In this document: positions 1 through 7,900 of the stretch, piece after piece | How positions within the stretch are numbered: the first letter of the stretch is position 1 | Layout: each line of letters opens with the position of its first letter | NCBI RefSeq assembly: GCF_014764405.1 | Contig: NZ_CP061725.1 | Location: forward strand, 4,154,001-4,218,000 | DNA: 64,000 bases | Direction: 5' to 3' | Source of the DNA: Micromonospora craniellae | Lineage (GTDB): Bacteria; Actinomycetota; Actinomycetes; Mycobacteriales; Micromonosporaceae | Made by a program: the position numbers and the translations under genes | The notes under the pieces: model-generated | Databases searched by the model: none | Told to the model about the DNA's origin: nothing | What the model saw: the letters and a program-made list of their open reading frames with translations, nothing else

Positions 1-1
1 C

Positions 2-136
2 GCGGCCGTCGACGCGGATCCCGCCGGCTTCGTCGCGCACCTGGTCGACTTCGCCCACGCGTACGGCGTCCGGGCGCGGCAGGACCATCAGTATTTTGTG
101 GACCTGTTCCGCAACAGCCAACTGCCGGGCGTCTAG
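2..136 (+). CDS. C-terminal end of an unidentified protein (5' truncated)
   Basis: An open frame enters from the left edge and ends at a TAG at 134-136, giving 44 residues with very high G/C at third codon positions. The tail is rich in aromatic and charged residues and ends QLPGV. No family can be assigned from so short a piece. It converges on the next gene with no spacer: the following stop codon begins at the next base. Confidence 0.6.
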   Translation, partial: AAVDADPAGFVAHLVDFAHAYGVRARQDHQYFVDLFRNSQLPGV

Positions 137-1198
137 TCACCGCCGCTCGGGTGAGGCGGTGAAGTCGATGACGACCTTGATGTCCTCGGGCCCGGGGGAG
201 TAGGCCGAGGCGTACTCCGACAGCGGCACCCGGCGGGTGATCAGCGAGCCGAGCCAGTCCCGGTCGGCACGGGCCAGCGCCTCGGCGGCGGCGTCCCAGT
301 GCCGTCGGTTGGCGTTCACCGATCCGAAGACGACGTTGTTCTCCAACACCAGGGTGCGGTTGAGCGCACCCGCGTCGAAGTCGATGGTCCGGCCGCCGGT
401 GGAGACCCCGGCCAGGCAGACGATCCCGGTCGGCGCGACCTTGCACATCGCCTCCAGGACGACCACCGGCGCGCCGGTGCACTCCACGATCACGTCCGGC
501 TCGAAGTCGAGTTCCTCGACCGGCCCCGAGTGGTACGTGGCACCGAGTGCACCGGCCAACGCGAGCTTCGGCCCCTCGGTGGCCCGGTCGAGCACGTGCA
601 CCGAGAGACCACGCTGACTGGCCAGCAGGGCGGCCAGCAGACCGATCGGCCCGGCGCCGGTGATCAGGGCGGTACGCGGCTGCCACTCCGCCCGCCGGCC
701 GATCCGGTCGATGTGGTCCCACGCCTTGACCACCACGCTCGTCGGTTCGAGCAGCACGCCCACCTCGTCCAGGTCCGGGTCGAGGCCGACGGCGAACCGG
801 GGTTGCAGACGCCAGCGTTCGCGGGCGAACCCCGGCAGCCCCTTGATGCCGTGCTCGGTGAACAGGCCGTTGCGGCACATGTCCCACTCGTCCACCGCGC
901 AGTTCGGGCAGGGCAGCGGGTCCGGGTGCCGGACGATCCCGGCGACCAGGTCACCGGCCTGCAGGGTGCCGGTCGGGTCCTCCAGCACCCGGCCCAACGA
1001 CTCGTGCCCGAGCACCAGGCGCTCGGCACCGGGCGGCGCCTCGCCGTACTGCCCGTCGATGATCTCGATGTCGGTGCCGCAGACTCCGACCGCGACCGCC
1101 TCGACCAGGACCGCCCCCTCCTCGGTGGCCGGTTCCGGGTAGTCGTGGAGCAGCCGCAGCGAGCCGGGCACTCCCGGGGTCACGGTCACAGCGCGCAC
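137..1198 (-). CDS. glucose 1-dehydrogenase-like zinc-dependent medium-chain dehydrogenase
   Basis: About 353 residues, the usual length of the MDR alcohol/glucose dehydrogenase family. The catalytic zinc region is visible as VGVCGTD (Cys40) and GHE (His65-Glu66). A CPNC...DEWDMC...NG segment follows, as in glucose 1-dehydrogenases, then a Rossmann glycine motif GAGPIGLL. The family oxidises an aldose or alcohol with NAD(P); glucose is the likely substrate by resemblance but is not proven. The GTG at 1198 is preferred because family similarity begins there; the longer frame upstream adds an Arg/Cys-rich stretch unlike the family. It is divergent from nuoC with about 180 bp between them. Confidence 0.8.
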   Translation of the reverse strand: MRAVTVTPGVPGSLRLLHDYPEPATEEGAVLVEAVAVGVCGTDIEIIDGQYGEAPPGAERLVLGHESLGRVLEDPTGTLQAGDLVAGIVRHPDPLPCPNCAVDEWDMCRNGLFTEHGIKGLPGFARERWRLQPRFAVGLDPDLDEVGVLLEPTSVVVKAWDHIDRIGRRAEWQPRTALITGAGPIGLLAALLASQRGLSVHVLDRATEGPKLALAGALGATYHSGPVEELDFEPDVIVECTGAPVVVLEAMCKVAPTGIVCLAGVSTGGRTIDFDAGALNRTLVLENNVVFGSVNANRRHWDAAAEALARADRDWLGSLITRRVPLSEYASAYSPGPEDIKVVIDFTASPERR

Positions 1199-1377
1199 GG
1201 ACCCATCCTGTCCGGCACCGAGGGCACGCCGTCGGCAAAGCCGGGATCTCCACCCGGCCGCGTACCACCGGCACAGGCCACCGCCGACCGAGAGCCGGAC
1301 CGCCGGCCGGTGCACGGGCCGTCCGAGGGTGCTCGCAGCCGGGCACGGGCGGCAGGACACGCCCTAGGATCAGCGGC

Positions 1378-2130
1378 ATGACACCGGAAGAGGTCGGCCG
1401 GCGGCTCGTCACGCTGCTCGCCCCCGTCGAGGCCACCGCGACGGTCTCCGGGGGTCAGGCGCACTCCCGGGCCACCGTCGACGTACCCCCGCAGCCGTGG
1501 CGGGCGGCGTTGCTCGCCGTCCGGGACGACCCGGAGCTGGCCTGCGACTACTTCGACTGGCTCTCCGCAGTCGACGAGCTGGCCGAGGGCTTCGACGTGG
1601 TGGCCCACCTGTGGTCCACCACGCACCGGCACGGTGTGCTGCTGCGCGCCCGGGTGCCCCGGGCGACCCCGACGATCGACTCGGTGGTGTCGGTCTACCC
1701 GGGCGCCGCCTGGCATGAGCGGGAGACCCACGAGATGTTCGGCATCGACTTCGCCGGGCACGCCGACCTGCGGCCGCTGCTGCTGCCGCCGGAGTTCGAG
1801 GGCCATCCGCTGCGCAAGGAGTTCGTGCTCGCCTCCCGGGTCGCGAAGCCCTGGCCGGGTGCGAAGGAACCGGGTGAGTCGGAGGCCGGCGGTGGCCGGC
1901 GGCCGATCCGGCCATCGGGCGTACCCGCACCGGGCGAGTGGGGCGTCGTGCCGACCCCGGCTGGCGCCGGTGGTGCCGGGGAGGGCCCGCGCGGCGGTAC
2001 CCCGGCGCGACCTGCCCGGGAGCGTCCGGCCCGACCGGCACCGGGTGCGCGTCCACCACGTACCCCCAGGTCGGCCGGACCCGCCGCGGACCCGGCGGGG
2101 CCCGAGGCCGGCGAGGAGGGTACGACCTGA
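1378..2130 (+). CDS. nuoC: NADH-quinone oxidoreductase subunit C (peripheral arm)
   Basis: 250 residues. The 30-kDa complex I subunit signature lies in the middle (WHERETHEMFGIDF, then HPLRKEF), which is diagnostic for NuoC. NuoC holds NuoD and NuoB in the quinone-facing part of complex I. The last 90 or so residues are a low-complexity Pro/Arg/Gly tail not normal for the family. It starts at ATG 1378 and its TGA shares one base with the nuoH start, so the genes are translationally coupled. No nuoA, nuoB or nuoD lies upstream: the neighbour is the dehydrogenase on the other strand. Confidence 0.9.
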   Translation: MTPEEVGRRLVTLLAPVEATATVSGGQAHSRATVDVPPQPWRAALLAVRDDPELACDYFDWLSAVDELAEGFDVVAHLWSTTHRHGVLLRARVPRATPTIDSVVSVYPGAAWHERETHEMFGIDFAGHADLRPLLLPPEFEGHPLRKEFVLASRVAKPWPGAKEPGESEAGGGRRPIRPSGVPAPGEWGVVPTPAGAGGAGEGPRGGTPARPARERPARPAPGARPPRTPRSAGPAADPAGPEAGEEGTT

Positions 2131-3092
2131 TGCCGCTCTGGCTGGAACTGGTGATCCGGATCGGCGGGGTGGTTGCTGCCTTCCTGGTCCTGCCGCTGCT
2201 GGTGGGTCAGGCCGAGCACAAGGTGATGGCGCACATGCAGGGCCGGCTCGGCCCGATGTACGCGGGCGGGTTCCACGGCTGGGCGCAGCTCGTCGCCGAC
2301 GGGGTCAAGTTCGTGCAGAAGGAGGACGTCACGCCGCGCGCGGCCGACAGACCGGTGTTCCGGCTGGCTCCGGCGGTGGCCCTGGTGCCTTACCTACTGG
2401 CCCTGCTGGTGATCCCGCTCGGCCCGAACGACCTGGTCGGGCAGCCGCTGGACGTGGGTCTGTTCTTCGTGCTGGCGGTGGTCGGCGTGGGTGTGCTGGC
2501 CGTGCTGATGTCGGCCTGGGCCTCGGCCAACAAGTACAGCCTGCTCGGCGGGCTGCGCGGCGCCGCCCAACTGCTCGGTTACGAGCTGCCGCTGGTGCTG
2601 GCCGCCGCGTCGGTGGCGATGGCCGCCGGCACGTTGAGTCTCTCCGGCATCGTCGAGGCGTGGCAGCCGTGGTGGCTGATCTGGCAGGCCCCGGCGATGG
2701 TGGTGTTCTTCGTGGCCGGCCTGGCCGAGATCCGCCGGCCGCCGTTCGACATGCCGGTGGCCGACTCCGAGCTGGTCTTCGGGTACCTGACCGAGTACAC
2801 CGGGCTGCGGTTCGCGTTCCTGCTGCTGGCCGAGTACGTCGGCATCGTGGTGATCGCCGCGCTGACCACCGTGCTGTTCCTCGGCGGGTGGCAGGGGCCG
2901 TTCGCCGACGACCAGCTCGGCTGGCTCTGGACCCTGCTCAAGGTGGCCGCCGTCAGCTTCGTGATCATCTGGCTGCGGGTCTCCTACCCCCGGCTGCGTG
3001 AGGACCAGTTGCAGCGGCTCTGCTGGCTGGTGCTGGTGCCGACCGCGCTGGCCCAGCTCGTGCTGACCGCCGCCGTCCGGGTCGCGCTGTAG
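2130..3092 (+). CDS. nuoH: NADH-quinone oxidoreductase subunit H (membrane, quinone site)
   Basis: 320 residues, mostly hydrophobic, about eight membrane helices. Conserved NuoH stretches include GPMYAGGFHGWAQLVADGVK near the N-terminus and EIRRPPFDMPVADSELVFGY in the middle. The acidic loop after the latter forms part of the quinone chamber in known complex I. The start ATG overlaps the nuoC stop by one base. A strong palindrome follows the stop, so the transcript may end here. The rest of the nuo genes resume 1.3 kb downstream, beyond an opposing gene. Confidence 0.93.
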   Translation: MPLWLELVIRIGGVVAAFLVLPLLVGQAEHKVMAHMQGRLGPMYAGGFHGWAQLVADGVKFVQKEDVTPRAADRPVFRLAPAVALVPYLLALLVIPLGPNDLVGQPLDVGLFFVLAVVGVGVLAVLMSAWASANKYSLLGGLRGAAQLLGYELPLVLAAASVAMAAGTLSLSGIVEAWQPWWLIWQAPAMVVFFVAGLAEIRRPPFDMPVADSELVFGYLTEYTGLRFAFLLLAEYVGIVVIAALTTVLFLGGWQGPFADDQLGWLWTLLKVAAVSFVIIWLRVSYPRLREDQLQRLCWLVLVPTALAQLVLTAAVRVAL

Positions 3093-3096
3093 GCGC

Positions 3097-3158
3097 AGAT
3101 GTAAGGAAGGGACCCTTTCTACCGTCTCCGGTATAGCAGGGGTCCCTTCCTAACATCT
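3097..3158. repeat. 62-bp palindromic element behind nuoH (terminator-like, probably dispersed)
   Basis: Two 19-bp arms (3097-3115 and 3140-3158) are complementary with one mismatch and contain GGAAGGGACCC / GGGTCCCTTCC. An inner short inverted repeat (TACCG/CGGTA) lies between them. It sits between the convergent nuoH and hydroquinone-reductase genes, where a bidirectional terminator would be expected. From memory, similar GGAAGGG...CCC palindromes recur in Micromonosporaceae intergenic regions. Only one copy occurs in this window, so the dispersed nature is not shown here. Confidence 0.7.
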
Positions 3159-3194
3159 CTCGCCGCACGGCGCGGCGCCACGCCGTGCGGGCGG

Positions 3195-4211
3195 TCAGCG
3201 CAGCGGGGTGTGTGCGGGGTCGACCCGCTCGTCGGGCGGCGGGGACGGCGGAGGCGTGCCGTCGCCGAACGGGCGACCGCCGAGGGACTCCCGGTCGTGC
3301 GGGGTGAGCCAGTTCGACAGGTCGGGGCCGACCGGCACCACCCCGGTCGGGTTGATGTCCCGGTGCACCTCGTAGTAGTGCCGCTTGATGTGGTCGAAGT
3401 CGATCGTGTCGCCGAAGCCGGGCGTGGTGAACAGGTCCCGCGCGTACGCCCACAGCACCGGCATCTCGCTCAGCTTCTGCCGGTTGCACTTGAAGTGCCC
3501 GTGATAGACCGGGTCGAAGCGGACCAACGTGGTGAACAGCCGTACGTCGGCCTCGGTGATGGTGTCGCCGACCAGGTACCGCTGCCCGGCCAGGCGCTCG
3601 CCGAGCCAGTCGAGCCGGTCGAACAACCGCTGGTACGCCTTCTCGTACGCCTCCTGGCTGCCGGCGAAGCCGCACTGGTACACCCCGTTGTTGACGTCCC
3701 TGAAGACCAGCGCGTTGACCTCGTCGATCTCGTTCCGCAGGTGCTCGGGGTAGAGCTGCGGCGCGCCGGGGCGGTGGTGAGCGGTCCACTGGGTGGACAG
3801 GTCCAGGCTCATCCGGCTGTAGTCGTTGGTCGCCACCTGACCGGTCGGCACGTCGACGATCGCCGGCACGGTGATGCCGCGCGGGTAGTCCGGGTAGCGC
3901 GCGAAGTACGCCTGCTGGAGACGCTCGATGCCGAGCACCGGGTCCCGCCCGTCCGGGTCGAGGTCGAAGGTCCAGCTCCGGGCGTCGTGGGTCGGCCCGG
4001 CGACGGCCATCGAGATGGCCTCCTCCAGCCCCAGCAGCCGCCGGACGATGATCAGCCGGTTCGCCCAGGGGCAGGCCCGACTGACCGCGAGCCGGTACCG
4101 GCCCGGCTCGACCGGGTAGCCGTCCCGGCCGTCGACCGTGATCCGGGTGGTGATGTAGTTCTGGTCCCGGTTGAACTCGCCCTGCTCGACGTACTTCCCG
4201 CCCTCGCCCAT
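3195..4211 (-). CDS. glutathionyl-hydroquinone reductase-like protein (ECM4/omega GST family)
   Basis: About 338 residues. The catalytic CPWANR motif of the omega-class, Ecm4/YqjG type lies in the N-terminal thioredoxin-fold half. A helical GST C-domain follows (RYLVGDTITEADVRLFTTLVRFD). These enzymes reduce thiol-conjugated hydroquinones; in an actinobacterium the thiol is presumably mycothiol or another cofactor, which is inference. The ATG at 4211 is preferred over 4253 because a GGGGGCGG ribosome site precedes it. The gene lies antisense between nuoH and nuoI and splits that cluster. Confidence 0.85.
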   Translation of the reverse strand: MGEGGKYVEQGEFNRDQNYITTRITVDGRDGYPVEPGRYRLAVSRACPWANRLIIVRRLLGLEEAISMAVAGPTHDARSWTFDLDPDGRDPVLGIERLQQAYFARYPDYPRGITVPAIVDVPTGQVATNDYSRMSLDLSTQWTAHHRPGAPQLYPEHLRNEIDEVNALVFRDVNNGVYQCGFAGSQEAYEKAYQRLFDRLDWLGERLAGQRYLVGDTITEADVRLFTTLVRFDPVYHGHFKCNRQKLSEMPVLWAYARDLFTTPGFGDTIDFDHIKRHYYEVHRDINPTGVVPVGPDLSNWLTPHDRESLGGRPFGDGTPPPSPPPDERVDPAHTPLR

Positions 4212-4369
4212 ACCGCCCCCAAGGTGTCGCCACGTCGTCCTGCGTCCCATCATGGCCGATCACACGCGGGCCGGCGCGGGGAGCCGACGGACGCCACGGT
4301 CCGGGCCGGACGGTGGGGATCGTCGGGTGGTGGTCGCGCGCGCCGTGGCCACAGGGCAGGATGTTGCGC

Positions 4370-5035
4370 ATGAGCGAGCGAAGCGAGTCGGCCGGCGTAC
4401 CCGGCAGCGGCCTGGTGAAGGGGCTGGCGGTCACGCTCAAGACGATGACGAAGCGCTCCACCACCCAGCAGTACCCGGATGTGGTGCCCGATCTGCCGCC
4501 CCGCTCGCGCGGGGTGATCGCGCTGCTGGAGGAGAACTGCACGGTCTGCATGCTCTGCGCCCGCGAGTGTCCGGACTGGTGCATCTACATCGACTCGCAC
4601 AAGGAGGAGGTGGCGGTGCCCGGCGCGGCCCGGCCCCGCCAACGCAACGTCCTCGACCGGTTCGACATCGACTTCTCGCTCTGCATGTACTGCGGCATCT
4701 GCATCGAGGTCTGCCCCTTCGACGCGCTCTACTGGTCGCCGGAGTTCGAGTACTCCGAGTACGACATCAAGGACCTGCTGCACGACAAGGACCACCTGGG
4801 CGAGTGGATGGCGACCGTGCCGCCGCCGCCCGCGCACGACCCGCAGGGCGAGCCGGCCAAGGAGGAGACCGCCGCCGCGCGCAAGGCCGCGGTCCCCGCC
4901 GCGTCCGCCGCCCGGCCGACCGTCCCGGCGGTACGCCCCGAGCGCCGTCCCGCCGCCCGCCCACCCACCGCCGAGCCCGCCGCCGCAGATGCGGGTACGC
5001 CCGAGACCGATGCCGGGGAAGGCACTCCCACGTGA
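4370..5035 (+). CDS. nuoI: NADH-quinone oxidoreductase subunit I (two 4Fe-4S clusters)
   Basis: 221 residues. Two ferredoxin motifs are intact (CTVCMLCARECPDWC and CMYCGICIEVCPF), so both 4Fe-4S clusters can form. NuoI passes electrons toward NuoB, whose gene is not in this cluster. The C-terminal 70 or so residues are an Ala/Pro/Arg-rich tail beyond the usual NuoI end. The ATG at 4370 begins MSERSES, encoded by the GAGCGAGCGAAGCGAG repeat seen elsewhere in the window. The stop overlaps the nuoJ GTG by four bases. Confidence 0.92.
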   Translation: MSERSESAGVPGSGLVKGLAVTLKTMTKRSTTQQYPDVVPDLPPRSRGVIALLEENCTVCMLCARECPDWCIYIDSHKEEVAVPGAARPRQRNVLDRFDIDFSLCMYCGICIEVCPFDALYWSPEFEYSEYDIKDLLHDKDHLGEWMATVPPPPAHDPQGEPAKEETAAARKAAVPAASAARPTVPAVRPERRPAARPPTAEPAAADAGTPETDAGEGTPT

Positions 5036-5586
5036 CCGGGGTGGACGCCCTGCTGCTGGCCCTCGGCGCGGTGGCCGTCGGGTCGGGGATGCTGGTGGTG
5101 GCGACCAGGCACCTGGTCCGTGCCGGGCTCTACCTGGTGGTCTGCCTGGGCGCGCTGGCCGGCATGTACCTCGTGCTCGCCGCCGAGATGGTGGCCTGGG
5201 TGCAGGTGCTGATCTACGTGGGCGCGGTGGTGGTGCTGCTGCTGTTCGCGGTGATGCTGACCCGGGCACCGATCGGCGCCTCGGACGATCTGGACCGTCC
5301 TGGCTGGCCCGCCGCGTTGATCGGCGGCGGCGTCGGGCTCGGCCTGTCGGCCCTGCTCGTCGACGCGTACCGCTGGACCGCGGTGGACCTGCCCGAGCCG
5401 GGCACCGCCGAGCGCATCGGTGAACAGGTCTTCGGAAGCTGGGTGCTGCCGTTCGAGGTGCTCTCCGTACTGCTGCTGTCGGCGCTGGTCGGCGCGATCG
5501 TGCTGTCCCGACCGGACATCGGTCGGGCGTCGCGCGACCGGGCGGAGACGCCCGGGGGCGGCACGCCGCAGGGGCGGTCGCGGTGA
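5032..5586 (+). CDS. nuoJ: NADH-quinone oxidoreductase subunit J
   Basis: 184 residues with about five hydrophobic helices. The NuoJ-type LAAEMVAWVQVLIYVGAVVV segment is present; its central helix contains the pi-bulge region in known complex I. The GTG at 5032 overlaps the nuoI TGA (GTGA), and the stop overlaps nuoK in the same way, so translation is coupled along the cluster. It is a membrane proton-channel subunit. Confidence 0.92.
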   Translation: MTGVDALLLALGAVAVGSGMLVVATRHLVRAGLYLVVCLGALAGMYLVLAAEMVAWVQVLIYVGAVVVLLLFAVMLTRAPIGASDDLDRPGWPAALIGGGVGLGLSALLVDAYRWTAVDLPEPGTAERIGEQVFGSWVLPFEVLSVLLLSALVGAIVLSRPDIGRASRDRAETPGGGTPQGRSR

Positions 5587-5957
5587 GACCGGTCATCCCG
5601 TACGTCACCGCCGCCCTGCTGTTCGGCCTCGGCGTCTACGGCGTCCTGCGGCGGCGCAACGCGGTGCTGGTGCTGATGGCCGTGGAGTTGATGCTCAACG
5701 CGGTGAACCTGATCCTGATCACCGCCGACACCACAGCCAAGGCGCTGCTGCCGCACGGCGGGCAGGTCTTCGCCCTCTTCGTGATCGTGCTGGCCGCCGC
5801 CGAGATCGGGGTGGGGCTGGCGATCGTGCTCCAGCTCTATCGGATGCGGGCCAGCGTCGCGGTGGACGAGATCCCACTGGCCGAGCGCTCGGCCGACGAG
5901 CCGACGCCGGTGACGGCCGGTCCGGCCGGTGACGTGGTCGCGGAGGGGGAGCGGTGA
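5583..5957 (+). CDS. nuoK: NADH-quinone oxidoreductase subunit K
   Basis: 124 residues: three membrane helices, then a hydrophilic tail of about 25 residues not typical of NuoK (usually near 100). The conserved VELMLNAVNL segment carries the membrane Glu used in proton transfer, and a second Glu lies in the third helix (AAAEIGVGLAIVL). The start GTG overlaps nuoJ by four bases and the stop overlaps nuoL by four. Confidence 0.92.
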   Translation: MRPVIPYVTAALLFGLGVYGVLRRRNAVLVLMAVELMLNAVNLILITADTTAKALLPHGGQVFALFVIVLAAAEIGVGLAIVLQLYRMRASVAVDEIPLAERSADEPTPVTAGPAGDVVAEGER

Positions 5958-7900
5958 GCACCGCGACGCTGCTGGGTGTGCTGCTGCCGGTCGTCCCGTT
6001 GGTCGCCGGCCTGGCCGGCCTGTTGCTGCCGCCCTCGCCGCGCGGCGCCGCCGCCGGTGCGGGTCCGGCCCGCCGGGTGGCCGTCGCGCTCGGCGTGACC
6101 GGCGCGGCCGGTGCCCTCGCCCTGGCGGGGGCCCTGCTGGTCACCCTGGACGGTCCGGTGGAGGCGTCGACCACCTGGATCGACCTCGGCGGTCTCGCCG
6201 TCACCCTCGGGGTACGCCTGGACGGCGCCGCCGCCCTGGTCGCCGTCGCGGTCGCCGCCGTCGCCCTGGCCGTGCAGGTCTACTCGACCGGTTACCTGTC
6301 CGGTGGCCCGCGCGTCGACGTCGACCATCGCTACCCGCCGTACGCGGCCCAGATCAGCCTCTTCACCGCTGCGATGCTGCTGGTGGTGGTCTCCGGGGAC
6401 CTGATCCTGCTGCTGGTCGGCTGGGAGGTGATGGGCCTCTGCTCGTACCTGCTCATCGCCCACGACCGGCGGCTGCCGGAGGCCCCGGCTGCCGCGATGA
6501 AGGCGTTCCTGGTGACCCGGGTCGGTGACGTCGGCTTCCTGCTCGGTATCGCCCTGCTCGGTGTCTCGGCGGGCAGCTTCCGGATCGCCGACGTGCTCGC
6601 CCACTCCCACAGCACCACCACGCTCACCGCCGCCTGCCTGCTGCTGCTCGCCGGGGTGGCCGGCAAGAGCGCCCAGTTCCCGTTGCACACCTGGCTGCCC
6701 GACGCGATGGCCGGCCCGACCCCGATCTCCGCGTTGATCCACGCCGCGACCATGGTCGCCGCCGGCGTGTACGCGGTCACCCGGCTGTGGCCGCTGTTCG
6801 AGGCCACGCCGGTCGCGCTGGCCGTGCTCGGCGTGATGGCGTCGGTGACGCTGCTGCTCGGCGCGCTGGCCGCCACCGCGCAGGACGACATCAAACGGGT
6901 GCTGGCCTGGTCCACGGTCTCCCAGCTCGGCTACATGACCGGGGCGCTGGCCGTCGGCTCGCCGCCCGCCGCCCTGTTCCACCTGCTCACCCACGCCGCG
7001 TTCAAGGCGCTGCTGTTCCTCGCCGCCGGTGCGGTGATCCACAGCCTCGGCACCGCGCTGATGTCCCGGATGGGCGGGCTGCGGCGCACCATGCCGGTCA
7101 CCTTCTGGTGCATGCTGATCGGGCTGGGCGCGTTGGCCGGCGTACCACCGCTCTCCGGTTTCTGGAGCAAGGAGGGCGTGCTCGCCGCCGCCGAGGGCGC
7201 CGCCCTGCACGGCGACGGCCCGTCCGCCGCCTGGGTGGGTTGGCTGGTCTGGATCGCCGGGCTGGTCGGCGTGGCCGTCACCGCCTGGTACGCGACCCGG
7301 CTGCTGCTACGGACCTTCTTCCATGCGACCCGCACCCCGCTGGCCCACCCGCACGATCCGCCGGCCGTGCTCCGTTGGCCGCTTCTGGTGCTCGCCGTCC
7401 CGGCGGCCCTGCTCGGCCTGGCCGGCTTCCCGGGCTGGTTCTCCACCCAACTGCAACGCACAGTGCCAGCCGACCCCGAGGCGGTGTCGGACCTGATGCC
7501 GCCGGACGGGCTGATCCATCTCACGCCGGCTGTGCTGCTGCCGTTGGCGTTGCTGCTCGTCGGTGCCGGGCTCGCCTGGGTGAGCTGGCGGCGGGACAGC
7601 GCCGCTGATCCGGCCACCGCACTGGGGCCGCTGCGGCCGGTCCTCGCCCGCGCGTTCCGGCTCGACGACGTCCAGCACGCCCTGGTGGTACGCCCGACGA
7701 CCGCGTTGGGTCGGCTGGCCCGCACCGCCGACGAGCGGGTGGTGGACGGCGCGGTCACCGGCACCGGCCGGGCGGCCCGCGCGCTCGGCGGCGGGCTCGG
7801 CACCCTGCACCGGGCGGCGCTGCCCCGGGCGGTCGTCGCGGTGCTCGCCGGTGCGCTGCTGCTCGGCCTGGCCGCCGTCCTGATCGGAGGAGCGGCATGA
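5954..7900 (+). CDS. nuoL: NADH-quinone oxidoreductase subunit L (antiporter-like, distal)
   Basis: 648 residues, normal for NuoL including its C-terminal lateral helix. Recognisable parts are the GWEVMGLCSYLLI segment, the KSAQFPLHTWLPDAMAGPTP motif of the Mrp/NuoL family, and LAWSTVSQLGYM. The conserved membrane Lys and Glu residues of the proton channel are in place. It starts at GTG 5954 and shares ATGA with nuoM. Confidence 0.93.
   Translation: MSTATLLGVLLPVVPLVAGLAGLLLPPSPRGAAAGAGPARRVAVALGVTGAAGALALAGALLVTLDGPVEASTTWIDLGGLAVTLGVRLDGAAALVAVAVAAVALAVQVYSTGYLSGGPRVDVDHRYPPYAAQISLFTAAMLLVVVSGDLILLLVGWEVMGLCSYLLIAHDRRLPEAPAAAMKAFLVTRVGDVGFLLGIALLGVSAGSFRIADVLAHSHSTTTLTAACLLLLAGVAGKSAQFPLHTWLPDAMAGPTPISALIHAATMVAAGVYAVTRLWPLFEATPVALAVLGVMASVTLLLGALAATAQDDIKRVLAWSTVSQLGYMTGALAVGSPPAALFHLLTHAAFKALLFLAAGAVIHSLGTALMSRMGGLRRTMPVTFWCMLIGLGALAGVPPLSGFWSKEGVLAAAEGAALHGDGPSAAWVGWLVWIAGLVGVAVTAWYATRLLLRTFFHATRTPLAHPHDPPAVLRWPLLVLAVPAALLGLAGFPGWFSTQLQRTVPADPEAVSDLMPPDGLIHLTPAVLLPLALLLVGAGLAWVSWRRDSAADPATALGPLRPVLARAFRLDDVQHALVVRPTTALGRLARTADERVVDGAVTGTGRAARALGGGLGTLHRAALPRAVVAVLAGALLLGLAAVLIGGAA

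Noticed and set aside
2965..4584. 539-residue minus-strand frame across the hydroquinone-reductase gene
   Set aside because: Out-of-frame shadow of that gene and of nuoI; low-complexity composition.
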